From Triatoma infestans (lineage: Eukaryota; Arthropoda; Insecta; Hemiptera; Reduviidae), in NCBI GenBank assembly GCA_011037195.1, contig JAAEAF010003540.1, positions 44,674-108,673 of the forward strand: a stretch of DNA of 64,000 nt, written 5' to 3'. The position numbers and the translations under genes were made by a program. Below, in pieces: positions 11,760 to 23,469 of this stretch. The stretch's first letter is position 1, and each line of letters opens with the position of its first letter. The notes below the pieces were generated by a model. That model was given only the letters and a program-made list of their open reading frames with translations. It was not told the DNA's origin and made no database searches.

Positions 11760-12245
11760 AATATCATGGTCACGCCCGTAGTGGCAAGTTACGAGTGGAT
11801 TCCTCGGTCATGTGGGGCTAAGAGATAACGAATCTGTCGACATAGCTGCTAAAGAAGCGGCATCAATGAATTGTAAAGACGAAACGTGTCCTTGCAGTCG
11901 ATTGGAAAAAGCTTTTCTATAAAAAAAAAACAAAATCTTTCTAACTGGGAAAAGAAATGGCAATCAGTGCAGCTGTTCAAATAATCTAAGGGAATATCAA
12001 GGGTACCACAAAGAAATGGTCGATCTCAAATCGAGAAGAAGTTGTCCTAGCGAGAATGAGACTCGGTCACACCATGTTGACACACAGCCACATATTCATG
12101 AAGAGAACCTCAGCCGGTATGCAGCGCTTGCAATACGACATTAACGGTCCCGCGTATTCTATTGGAATGTTCGAAATATGTAAACGCGCGGGAAAAGGTA
12201 AATTTGCCGACCAGTCTTACAGATGTATTAGGAGACAATGAGGGC
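11760..12245 (+). pseudogene. LINE RNase H / C-terminal relic
   Basis: Around 11790-11925 the plus strand encodes an RNase H C-terminal motif (FLGHVGLRDNESVDIAAKEA, matching the family's GHxGIxGNExxD). A second block at 12040-12110 reads RMRLGHTMLTHSHIFMK, the RxRxGHTxLTH motif found after RNase H in I- and jockey-related LINEs. Frames change between blocks and the expected Cys-rich finger is broken. It is a dead fragment of a non-LTR retrotransposon. Confidence 0.7.
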
Positions 12246-12905
12246 AATATCAATAAGACTTTCGAATATCTTAGGGAGGTTCATCTATTTCATTTGTTGT
12301 GAAACTAGCTGTACATATGTATGTGTTTAGTTGTTTGCTGGTGTCTTTTATATAGGTATTTATTTTATAAGTGATATAAGGGAGTAGAGGAATATGATTA
12401 GACCTAGATTGTGGGTTTGCTGTAGAAATTGTTAGACTGGTGGGTATGGATATGCATGCCGGATGAATCCTTACAAATTAGAAACAGGTGCAAAGGACCA
12501 TAGATGTTGTACACCTTAAAAAAATCCAGAAAAAGAAAAGTTACGAGTAATCTCACTCATTCAGCAATCTGGGCGTCCCTCGGTGTATCACAGGCTAGTT
12601 GGATGGACAACACTTACATTGGCATTTTCTACATTCAGATATATAGGACGCCTGAACAGATTGCCGACGTGTGCAGCAGCTTGGATTTATTTACCTTAGC
12701 GCACACCCTCAGACAAACACATAGCTCATCACTGCATATATACACACGGGCTTACAGAATGCGGACAATATGTAACGGTTATCCATCATAGCTTACCCTT
12801 TTGGTTGCTCAGCTAAGTGTTTCATTCTTCATCCAATTTCAGATTTTGTGTTTCATCATATTCTGAAGACAGATAAAGAACTGAATCTGGTCGAATACCA
12901 ATAAG
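12246..12905. other. No recognised feature
   Basis: Contains a 95-codon frame (12504-12791) without any domain that I recognise. Probably non-coding. Confidence 0.35.
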
Positions 12906-13615
12906 TCTGGTGTGAAACAAGCACACGATTATCTCTGACTCCACTTCTTACAGTTATAAGTGACTGATTTTCTACTAACTTCAAGGATTTACTATATATT
13001 TGAATGTCTTCAATGTTATACAATGGGAGATTCTAAATTTAATAAAACGACTTTTTGGAAGTCCTTCTCTTAACCTTAATCCTTACTCGGAACAATGTTT
13101 CAAACACAAAGAGACCAGCTTCTGTATGTATAGTTTATATATTAAATTTAACGAAATATGTCGCTGTTTTTATGGGGAAAATGGTTGAAAAGTGAAAAAA
13201 CTATACAGTGCAAACGCACTTCCGGTCAATCGAATTTTTTTCAAACACGGAATTTTGGCAACACATAATAATTCTATTTTAATATTATCTAGATTTAAGA
13301 AATCGTATAATAAACTAAAATGACGCTTTAGAGGGGGAAAAAAATAATACCATCCTTCCTCCGAAAAACGCCTTTAAATGAATTTTCCCGGAGAAATGTT
13401 ACAAATATAAGTTGTAGATCTTTGTATGTGTGTTGTTGATATAACAAGTTTAAAGAAAAATTGTTTGAACCATTTTTGTGAAACTTGCAATGAAAAACTG
13501 AAAAAATCCATTCAGTAAAATGGTACTTCACGGTCGAGAAAATGTTGACAGACAACTTCCGGTCGGATCCTATTATAATAACCAAACGGAATGTCAAAAT
13601 TTGAAGTTTCTCCAA
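12906..13615 (+). repeat. Dominant repeat, divergent partial copy
   Basis: Starts TCTGGTGTGAAACAAGCACACG at 12906, then has CACTTCCGGTCAATCG near 13209 and the GTACTTC-ACGGTCG module near 13521. Lacks the (CA)n tract and terminal hairpin. Confidence 0.6.
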
Positions 13616-14560
13616 TTTGAACTTTTTTTAAGTTTTTTCGTAAAATAAAAGTGAGATTACCGAAAAATCTTAAAATAATGAAACAATCGCAGGAAGCTTA
13701 AAAAGTAAATATTTCGTATTTATGTCGGACTCAATATGATGGTGTCATGCATCTTCCGGAAACCAGAAGTGTTTTCTTTTTTTTCTAATATTTTTAATAA
13801 AAATTACGACTTTTTGAAAATTTATTTTGTGAGACTTATATTATAGGTGGAAGTAGTGTCAGTGTTTCATATGTTTTTTTTTGTCCTACTTCCTTGAAGA
13901 AATAACAACGAAATTCTAAAATTTCAATGACACTATCATAATTTGATTTCCGGTCTGTGAAAAAATAAGATTATCGCAGATCTAGAACATAAAACAGTAA
14001 ATATTTTAAAATGAATAAAGTAGCTAAATTTGTAATTATTAAAGTAGATAACAAATTGCAAAAAATTAAATGTTTAAATAAATTTTAAATTCGTATTAAG
14101 TGGAGAATTAGTTGAGTGAACAATCAATCAGTCTGGTCCCAAGGTCTTAGTAAATTATTTTCTAAATTTTTGTAAGGTTTTATAGGGGTTTTTTTATATT
14201 AAAAAAAAAAAAAATTGTTCCTTAAATGGAATTGTAAGAGAGTTTGAGTGGGAGTGAGAGCAGTGTTGACGTCACCAACTATGACGTCACTAGTTGTAAA
14301 GTAACTGTAAGCCTGAAGTGGCTTAGTTTTCTTAGCTTTACCAGCATTGTCTGTTCACGCCCACATTAAAAGCAAACAAGAAGCTTGTCATCACTTTCTC
14401 GCTTTTCTCAAATCGAAAAAAACAATAATAAACCTGTTGATCCAGGGTTGAACCTGGGATCAATTTTTCCCAGATCTTATCGATGATGAAAAACTTGTAA
14501 TATATTACATCACGTACGTAATTTTGTTCACCTCCATACACAGTATATATCGCGATTTGA
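13616..14560. other. Eroded repeats and two CRE-like palindromes
   Basis: AT-rich sequence with CTTCCGGAAACCAGAAGTG near 13750, an old repeat trace. Perfect TGACGTCA palindromes occur at 14267-14274 and 14282-14289. A B-box-like GGTTCAACCC lies on the minus strand near 14447, inside a TGATCC/GGATCA inverted repeat. No gene seen. Confidence 0.35.
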
Positions 14561-14564
14561 GGCT

Positions 14565-16010
14565 ACTCTCCCTGCGCGTGATCATACAACGTAAAAATTC
14601 AAACTATCACATAAGATACGAAGAGTCGAGCAAATTTCATCAAACGGAAGTGTTGAATTTATTGAATTTTTTTTTCAGTTTTTTTGTGTTTTTCTCGAAA
14701 AACGAATGCAACGATTTTCTTTAAACTTTGTAAACTATGTACACATAAAAAAAGCCTATCACTTTTATTTGAAGCCTTTTTCCCCGGAAAAATGCATTTT
14801 TAGGGACACAGTAGACTTATGCTCTTCCACTTAAATACTTACACTTCAATAAAATCTATGGTTACACCATCTGTATTATATTAATACATATTAGAAGCAC
14901 GAGATAGAATTCCAAATTTGATGAAAATCGGTTAACCACAAGTGCGATTTTTGATGAATAATAGGTTTTTCTCGAAAACTGTTATAATGATTTTCTTTAA
15001 ACTAAAGCGGTCCCTACACGGTCAATAATATTGACAATATAACCATCAAAACTCTTGCTAACCGGTCTCAATACTTCATTACCTTACACGATCAATATTA
15101 TTGTCATTATTTTTGTCAATAACTTTGCACAGTACTTATTACTTCTACGTGGTTTTACTCGGTTTTTTCCCTTCCAAAAAATGAATAATCGTACAAAAGC
15201 TTGCGTAGCTATTATTTTGGCGTTGGGCCACTACTCATCAAGTGAAACGCAAACACTGAATGAAAGAATGGTTGAAGAAGGCAGATGAATATTCTCATTT
15301 AGTACTTATGAAGTAAATCAGCCTCTGCGATGTTGAAGATTTCAAAAACTACTTTCGAATGGATGAACCTACCTTTAACCAACTGTTGCAGATAGTTGAA
15401 TAATTTTTGAAAAGACAGGACAGAAATATGAGAGAAAATTAAAGTGTTAGGGAAAGATTAGTTCCAGGTTAGTACCCTGGAGGTACTTGGCCACAGGAAG
15501 AAATTTTGTAGACTTCAAGTTTTCAGTCATAATGTCCCCAACAACTATCAGCAACGCTGTAATAGAAACCTGTGAAACCTTTATACGTATATGTCCCACA
15601 AGACTTAGAAAAAATTACAATCACTTTTAAAAAATGTATGATTGAAGTTTTATTTTAATACACAGATCTTTCCAAAGTACCTTTGTAAGGTATTGTACCA
15701 CTGTTGTTGAGGTTAGTTTCAACGTTCTATAAAACTACTGAACTGAGTATTGATGGAAACATTGGCGCCATCCCTACACGGTCAATATTATTGCCAATAT
15801 CCCCTCCAATTCTCAGTATTGATACATGAAAATCAGAAAATCCGTATTTCATCAATACTCTTGTCAATACAATTTTTTCACCTTACATGGTCAATATTAT
15901 TGTCAATACGCTAAGGTATTGTCAATACGCTGCATAGATAGAAATGTATCACTTTTATTTGAAACGTTTTGCCCCAAAAAATTGTTTTTATGGGACACTT
16001 AGGGTTCTGA
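14565..16010 (-). repeat. Dominant-repeat relative, interrupted by Harbinger insertion
   Basis: AACGGAAGTGTTGAATTTATTG (14644) and CTATCACTTTTATTTGAAGCC (14755) mark a second-subfamily copy. The sequence leaves the repeat at about 15009 and resumes at about 15946 with ATCACTTTTATTTGAAACG, so the segment between is a later insertion. Confidence 0.5.
15009..15945 (+). pseudogene. PIF/Harbinger transposase relic (HARBI1-like)
   Basis: From 15181 the plus strand encodes MNNRTKACVAIILALG, then in shifted frames EDFKNYFRMDEPTFNQLLQI (about 15338-15400), a MREN..VRERLV segment (about 15430-15460) and RYLATGRNFVDFKFSVIMSP (about 15486-15545). These are consecutive N-terminal motifs of PIF/Harbinger transposases, the DDE nucleases related to HARBI1. 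At least two stops and one frameshift break it and the catalytic DDE core is not recognisable. The phrase CCCTACACGGTCAATA occurs at both about 15012 and 15772 and may be a terminal or subterminal repeat. Confidence 0.72.
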
Positions 16011-16728
16011 GGCGTTAAAATTCAAATCTGTTTGTTCATTATTGGCTATTGGCTCTCCACAATATAATAATTCTCTACCTGCCACTGTTGGTAGTTGGCA
16101 CTTGTCTCTCCCCCCCCCGCTTGTCATTTTGAATTTTAAAGAAATTTTGTCTACAACTATTAAGAGGAGTAATAGAAATTCGTACGAGTTGACACGATCC
16201 TCTTAATATGATTAAAGAAAAGTGAATACTTAGCAATCTTTGATATTTAAAAACTGACATTCTTCTAACATTGCTTTGTCGGGTTTTTCTCCCACATTTA
16301 TCTTGATTATATTACATTCAAAAAAAAAAAAAACAAGTTTATTATAGGCGTGTACAGTTTTGTGACAACCGTTTCTTATATATAGAATGCACCCAAGGTT
16401 CAAACTCTTGATATATTAACATGGCCTTGAATGACCTTTCAGAATGAAATGGGTAAAAAAATAATACAAAAAAACGTTTGGTTTAATTGTACGCTGATAG
16501 AATGCGTTACTTGTTTGGTCAAAAATTGATCAATTTTTTTTTAATTTTTTTAAAGGAAGATTTTGTTTAAGTTTAGAAAAATAGAAAAACCAATCTGGTG
16601 TGATATAATTCGTACAACTATCTCTAACCGCGTTTGTCTGAGAAAAATAATTATAATTAAAAAAAAAATTTCATAAAACATGGTATGTTTATTAAATGAT
16701 TAATTGTCTTCTATATATATGGCCTTTT
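16011..16728. other. No recognised gene
   Basis: AT-rich with a C-run at 16110-16118 and an A-run near 16320. No coding or repeat signature beyond isolated short motifs. Confidence 0.35.
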
Positions 16729-18191
16729 TTACTTCCACTTTCTCCTAGTAAGAGGAAGTATTGTAATCGTATCAAATTTTCGATATCCAGTATTCACCGG
16801 AAATATTCGTTTTGAAGTCCCCTGAGTCTAAAAAAGTGGGTTTTAGCAAATGATCTGTGTCTGTATGTATGTATGTGAACAGCATAGCTCAAAAACGAAA
16901 AAACAATAGAAAGCTGAAACGTGATATTCCGCTTAGGTAATCACCATGGGATATGACAGTACGTTATCTGTCAAAATTCCTTAACCGGAAGTACCACTTT
17001 ACTAGTTTTTTTTTTTTCATATAAGGGTACTTTTTGGGGAAGGGGTGGGGGTTACCGGCTTCCTCTTGTAACGGCAAGAGAGAGAACACAGCCCGACCAA
17101 AAAGGGCCTCTCTGGTACTCTCTCACTTAAGCAGGCTAGAGTGGGGAACCTGTATATAAGCCAGTGAGAGATCTAAACATGTATCTATCAAATTCAACCA
17201 TATACATCACATCGTGTCATAACTCTACTCTCAGCCTTTATTCTATAAAATCATTACATGTCCAGTGCAGTTTTAAACTTATATTATAACAGTGTCTTCA
17301 TATCTCGTCTAATTAATCAATCCCAATTTCTCTCCTCATCAACTCCTGATGTAACGGCAAGAGAGAAAACACAGGCCCGATCGAGAGAAAAAAGGCCCTC
17401 ACTGGTACTCTCTCACTTAAGCAGGCCAGAGTGGAGAACCTGTATATAAGCCAGTGAGAGATCTAGACATCTATCTATCAAATTCAACCATATACATCAC
17501 ATCGTGTCGTAACTCTTCTCTCACCCTTTATTCTATATAATCATTACAAGTCCAGTGCAGTTTGTGTAAGCTTATAACAGTGTCTTCATATCTCGTCTAA
17601 TTAATCAAACCTAATTTCTCTCTTCATCAATTCCATTATACTCTAAAGTGCTACTTTATTTTATTAGACAATTGTTCCTCTAAATAATTTTATTTAGAAT
17701 TAAATATGTTGTTGAAATTCTGAACTTTGAAAAGAAATCAGATGACCGGAAGTGCGTTTACTTTACCACTTTACTAAATGTTTTTTTTTTTTAACTTTTT
17801 TGCGATTTTCTCAAAAATAGCTCCGACGTTTTTTTATTGAAACTCCTTATATAAACTACACATACAAAGATCTGCCTCTTTTATTTGAAACATTTCTGTG
17901 GACAAATTCATTTAAGGGCACTTTTTTCGTGGAGAGGCGGGGTTATGTTTTCCACTAAAGTGCTATCATAGTTGATTATACAATACTATCATCAAAACAA
18001 AATTAATTAGAAATAGATAGATGGTCAAAATTCCGAATTTCAAGAAAATTAATAAACTGGAAGTTTACTTAACATTTTCTTTTTCATTTTTCGACGAATT
18101 TCATTACATTTGACACACAAACTATAAAATTTGTCAATTTTAATTTTGAGAACTGGAGTAAGAGGAAGTTGTGTGTGTGTTTCACACCAGA
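16729..18191 (-). repeat. Dominant repeat copy, split by an LTR pair
   Basis: Hairpin CTCCTAGTAAGAGGAAGT at about 16744-16761, short (TATG)n tract near 16863, and the GTGTGTTTCACACCAGA end at 18175-18191. The copy is interrupted at 17067-17640 by the LTR dimer. The host motif TTCCTCTAAAGTGC is split exactly at that insertion. Confidence 0.75.
17067..17640 (+). mobile_element. Two tandem LTRs with no internal region
   Basis: Direct repeats at 17067-17349 and 17350-17640 are nearly identical. Each starts TGTAACGGCAAGAGAG and carries a promoter-like CTGTATATAAGCCAGTGAGAG segment about 90 bp in. The second ends ATTATA, near the expected inverse (GTTACA) of the TGTAAC start; the first lacks its last few bases. 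The host repeat supplies CTCT on both sides (17063-17066 and 17641-17644), a 4-bp target duplication as in some LTR retrotransposon groups. No gag, pol or primer-binding site lies between the copies. The strand is set by the TATA box. Confidence 0.75.
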
Positions 18192-19015
18192 TTTTTTCAC
18201 ATTAATTGTCTTTAATAACCTAATGGACTAACCATATAGTGTATAGAAATGACAAGTATAGGCGGAAGCTCTGAGATCAGACATCCTTAAAATAAATTCA
18301 CCTGGGAAAATGGCATATAGCTCTCTCTCTTTATATGTTCTGTTGATATAAATATAAATGTACATACCAATATTAAAGATAGTTATTCTTTGACAAAAAA
18401 TTAATGCGTCAATACTAAAGCTCGAGTTCAGTTTTTTTGCAACTGAACGAACGTTGTAAAAGGACTTTACTCTTGCATTAATATGCAATAGCAACATTTT
18501 TTTTTAAAAAAAGAATATAAAAAAAAAGTAAAACATTACGGTAACCTCTAAGAGAATGTTATGGAAGGATAACCTTCAAAAAGGTTATACTAAATGAGGT
18601 TAAAGTTAAGCAAAATTATATTATATTTTGATATTTAATTTATTCCTTAAACTGATTATAAAATGTTAAAACAAATGTTTAATTAATCATTTCTACTAAA
18701 TTAATAATATTAATATACATTAACAATTACAGTGAAATGTTAAATTTTTTTTTAACTGAAAGTGGTAACACTGTTTTTTTTTTTTTTTACTTTTAATCTC
18801 CAGAGATTAATCAAATTTGAGATTTTGAAAAAAAATTGCAATAAAGTAATACTTCCGGTTGATTGATTTAGATTAAAATCTTATTGTTTAATTCCCTAGG
18901 AAATATCTAGGCTAAAGTTACCGCGATTTTTTTTTCCTTTTTATTAATAATCTTGTCTGACGGCAAACATACATACATACATATAGACTACAATTTTCTT
19001 TAAAAATCGGTATTA
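18192..19015. other. AT-rich spacer
   Basis: No gene recognised. It holds T-runs, a small (CATA)n tract at about 18967-18982 and one CTTCCGGTTGATTGATTT phrase near 18851 from the dominant family. Confidence 0.35.
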
Positions 19016-19019
19016 TACA

Positions 19020-19740
19020 TTTACAATGAAACTGTCCCCGATAAATGGAGCAAAGAATATGTCTGCCTCTAGACGAACTTTTTCAACATACCTAGCAGCA
19101 TTCATTACGCCACTTTAACAAAAATTAATTCGGTGCGGGCCTCCAAACTTATCCCACTCCACACATTGTCGTTGGAAAGGAGCACGTCCACTATATTGAA
19201 TGAAGCACTCCCCCTGAGTTCTCCACAAAAGAATTCGACCGTCTAAAGAATACAGACCTGATCGCGAATTATCTTTGAGAAGTGGACAGTTTCCCCCCAT
19301 AGAGATGCCGACTGGCATAACCTAACCTGCTTACATGATGATTCCTGCTTACTAGTAATGGTACTGAAGTTGGTCACCTAGCCATCATCTTACTGCTCGC
19401 AATAATCTTCACACAGTTTCAGAGCTCACGGTGACACCCAGAACTTGTAATATGTTGACCCATAAATATCTCTGAGCCCTGTAGCTACAAGAAACCGATT
19501 GCGTAATACTGAGAGCGATTAAAAGCGGCCTGTTGTGGCCATTCTACGAACACCTTCGGATTTCCCAATTTCCCTAAAATGTACAGTTACTCGTAGAAAG
19601 CAGAACGTGATAGACATCAACCACATATCGTACGCTATGTCCTTCTTCCTACGCAACAGCAACTTCTCTGACGGCATCCTCAAAAGAAATGACAATATTT
19701 CTGTTAATAAAGTTAAACACATAAAGTAATTTAACTTTAA
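19020..19740 (-). pseudogene. Tc1-like transposase relic
   Basis: On the minus strand, fragments follow the order of a Tc1-family transposase: an N-terminal helix-turn-helix-like part (about 19700-19600), then MGQHITSSGCH (about 19455-19423), then the catalytic-core segment DNSRSGLYSLDGRILLWRTQ (about 19275-19215). That corresponds to the family's DESRxxLxxxDGRxRVWRR. Next come VWSGISLEARTELIF in another frame (about 19160-19115) and APFIGDSFI (about 19050-19020). The second catalytic Asp is retained in DNSR. Several stops and frameshifts make it inactive. It lies between repeat copies and has no clear inverted repeats. Confidence 0.72.
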
Positions 19741-19758
19741 AATTAAAAATTCAAAAAT

Positions 19759-20749
19759 CTGGTGTGAAACACTCACACAACTTTCTCATACTACATTTCT
19801 CCAAATTGAATTGACTCCAAATTGACACATTTTATAGTTAGTGTACCAGATTTAATGAAATTCGTCGAAAACTGAAAAAAACTGTTCAGTAAAAGCCCAA
19901 AATTTTCTTGAAACTCGGAATTTCGGCCATCTATTTATTTCTAATTAATTTTGTTTGGATGATAGAATTGTGTATTCATTCAACTATGATAGCGCTTTAG
20001 AGAAAAACATAACCCCAACCCTCCCTTAAAAGTGCTCTTAAATGAAATTTTTCAGAGAAATGTTTCAAATAAATGTAGTAGGTCTTTGTATTTGTAGTTT
20101 ATATACGAAGTTTCAAGAAAATCTCGGAGTCATTTTTGAGAAAATCGAGAAAAAGTGAAAAAAATCATTTAGTAAAGTGGTAAACTAATTGCACTTTCGC
20201 TCATCCTATTTCTTTCAAACTAGGAATTTTAACACATATTCAATTCTAATTAACCTTATTTCGATGACAGAATTGTATAATAAACTGAAATAGCACTTTA
20301 GAAGAAGACGGTGACCCCATTCCTTCCCTAAAAGTGCCATTAAATAAATTTACTTAGAGAAATGTATCAAATAAAAGTTGTCGATCTTCATATGTTTAGT
20401 TGATATACTTAGTTTGAAGAAAATCGTTGGAGCCATTTTTGAGAAAATCGCGAAAAAGTGAAAAAATTATTTAGTAAAGTTTTCCGTCCGGTCGGGGAAT
20501 TTTGACACATAAGTTACTGTCAGATTCCATGGTGATACCTAAACGGAATATCAAGTTTGAACTTTCTGTGATTCTTCGTTTCCGAGATATGCTGTTCACA
20601 TACATACACACACACACACACAGACCCATTTTCTAAAAACCACTTTTTTGGACTCAAGGGATCTCAAAACAGATATTTCCGGTAAACACTCGATATCGAA
20701 AATTTGACACGATTGCAATACTTCCTCTTACTACGACTAACAGGAAATA
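19759..20749 (+). repeat. Dominant repeat, near full copy
   Basis: Begins TCTGGTGTGAAACACTCACA, has the subterminal TTTCTCATACT motif and a (CA)n tract at 20609-20622. It ends CTTCCTCTTACTACGACTAA, where the final hairpin arm is mutated. Confidence 0.75.
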
Positions 20750-21198
20750 AAAAGGCAAACTATATATTTTAGTAATAATTCCAAGTATGAATAAAATTTG
20801 TGATTCGGAGAATTTCAATAATAGAAAGTCGTTGTGATGTTTTTCATTCACACCCTGATATTTATCTTCACACTTTATGGACTATTGGTTCAATTTGGAA
20901 ATTAATTATGTAAAAAACTGTCAGGTTTCATGGAATTCTATTTATTTTAACGCAACCACAAAGAAAAAATGTTATAAAATTAACGTCATTCTTTTATAAC
21001 AGCCATATTTATAATGAAAACAAAAACCTGTACAAATGTTATTGTTTCACAAAACTGTTACATAAAATTTTGGCCAATGAAACAAAAATAAAACAATGTA
21101 ATTGCTGCCGGGTGTTTAGTATATTTAAAAATGTGTAAATGGTTACGGCAGAGAACTATAGTTTGGGAACAACCTTTAAATGACCCTGACAATGATCA

Positions 21199-21236
<38 letters not shown>

Positions 21237-21505
21237 ACATACAAAACACAGCCCTAGCTCCAATAACCATTTTGATTTCTTTGAATTTTTAATAGCAGTA
21301 TACGTTCAGGTGTTTTTTTAAAAACTGTGGAGTTAATTTGTTTTTCTACCTTTAGTTACCTGAATAATTTGATTGGTTACTCTATAACCTTTAACTTGAC
21401 TACCATTTAAAAATTTAAAAAAAGTGAAAAAAAAAACTATTATCACTATTAACATGTGATTTAGCGTATTAATTGGAGTTGCTTTTAAATTTTCCCTTAA
21501 AACTA
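20750..21505. other. AT-rich spacer with (CA)n microsatellite
   Basis: A (CA)n run of about 17 units lies at 21199-21232. No gene recognised. Confidence 0.4.
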
Positions 21506-21509
21506 AATT

Positions 21510-22060
21510 TCTTACAGCTGGTCAGATAGGAAGTATAGCATCGTGTTAAATTTCCGGAACTGAGTTTTCACCGGAAATAAGTTTTGAGGTCCCCTGGAGT
21601 GCGTAAAAGTGATTTTTCTAAATTCTGTTTGCCAGTCTGTGTGAGGTCAGCATAACTCAAAAACGCAAAATTGGAGAAAGCTGAATTTGGTATTTCATTA
21701 AGAAGCCGCGATAATAACGCTCGTAATTTCAACAAAATATGTGAGTCATTGAACGAAATGTGTACTATCACATAAATAATATTAATTAAAATTAAATATG
21801 TTGCCAAAATACGAAAGAAAATCGGTTGACCGGAAGTGTGTTTTTACAAATCTGTTTTTTTCTACGTTTTTGATTATAAAAACACCAACCAATTTCATTA
21901 AATTTGTTACACTAACTATGAATATAGAGACCTATCACTTTTATTGGTAACTTTTTTCAGGGAAAGTTCATTTAAAGAAGTTTTGAGTGGGAGGGGGGAT
22001 GTATGGTTACCTCAAAAAAGTCAGTTTATTAAGTTTAGTTGCTCCAGTTAATTTTGTGGT
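21510..22060 (-). repeat. Dominant repeat, divergent partial copy
   Basis: TTTTCACCGGAAATAAGTTTTGAGGTCCCCTGGAG-type phrase near 21568, CAGCATAACTCAAAAACG near 21648, and GACCGGAAGTGTGTTTTTAC near 21828. The (GT)n tract is nearly absent. Confidence 0.55.
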
Positions 22061-22394
22061 TACTTAAAATAGTTTTAAGTCCACACAATTTAATTTTTTT
22101 TTTTTATAATTTGTCTACCTTTCCACATTCTATTTCTTGTTACTAACCAATAATTGGATTTATAAAATGTCTCTACATTTTCGAACTCTAATATATAACC
22201 CTTCTACTTTCTATAATATATTTGTTCAATTGAACTAATAATTACTTCGATTTCTTTTATTATATTGTTGTGAGAAACTAGATTGTGATTGAATTAGCTC
22301 TTGCGTAGTTTTCCCTCTTTATAGTAGATACGAGGGAAGTTAGGTAAAAACCAACATTTCGTCCATGTTGCAATGAGCCTCTTCATCATAGGCG

Positions 22395-22662
22395 AAATGT
22401 CGGTTGTATCGGTGGTTGGTTCCGCAGAGCTGGAAAGCATCAGAGACATTTTCTCTGGTAGCCTGCTTCATTTTGTGGTCATCAACCGGTTTCGGGCGTT
22501 CGCCCATCGTACTCTTTCAATAGTGTATAAACTGAATTTGCTCTGTACAAGTCTATGTTATCACACTGTTTTGACAAAACATCCTGATGATGGGCGAACC
22601 ATGACCACAAAAAGAAGCAGGCTATCACTAAGTGCTTTCCAGCTCTGAGGAACCAACCACAA
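22395..22662. mobile_element. Penelope-like solo repeat, copy 1 (inverted arms)
   Basis: Both arms are long here: GGTTGGTTCCGCAGAGCTGG at the left and its inverse (CCAGCTCTGAGGAACCAACC) at the right. The right arm carries CTGATGATGGGCGAAC, a hammerhead-like core start, but its GAAA half is deleted. The family is described at 36911-37252. Just left of it, 22351-22395 holds another inverse hairpin motif ending in CGAAATGTCGG. Confidence 0.65.
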
Positions 22663-23469
22663 ACAATTCTTTCAATATTTTGTGGACTATGCCATGTACA
22701 CAAAAAAAAAATGAAGGACAACGTAATGAATAGCTATAAATTCCTGGCCAAAGAAAAGTTTTTTAACTTAAGATTGTAAAATTTTTGTGGGTGTTTACCA
22801 TCAATTTTATTTTGTCCCACTAGTATAAACGGCAAAATAAAAAATGGCTGTGGATCACGCACTTCCACCTAATTCTCTTTTGCCTTCTCTTTCATCAATG
22901 CAATGAAAATTCTGTGTTATTTCCTTATGATTGTAAGTTATGCTGTTCATATTTTGAAAAGTTACTCAAGACACTCTCTGAAAATTTCATTTTCCTAACT
23001 TAAAAAGATTATAACTGAAAATTAATTATGGAAATTAATAGGAAGAAAATAAGAATCTCAGATGTATTACTTAAAAGTGAAAAGTAAACTCGATCAGCTG
23101 GTTAACCTTGCACCAACAAAAATAACCTAAAAATATAAGTAACCTAAAAAAGATTATTTATACCACTAAATTGATTCAATTATTCCTTTCGATAATGCTT
23201 AATTTTATCGATAATTTCACACAACTTATTATACACCGTAACAATTGAAAATATATACTATATTTTATATCCAAAGTTATATGTAAATATTTACTAAAAT
23301 AAACAAAATTGAAAATAAAGTAACCTAGATTTTTGTTTACATTATTAATAATTATAATATAATAAAATTACATACTCATTGAATAATACATAAATTTAAT
23401 CAAAGGTCAAATTAGAGTCAGCTAGATTTTGTTTTTTTACTATTTATGTGGCACACTGTTTACTTGTTT
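22663..23469. other. AT-rich spacer
   Basis: No gene or repeat-family signal recognised. Confidence 0.4.
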
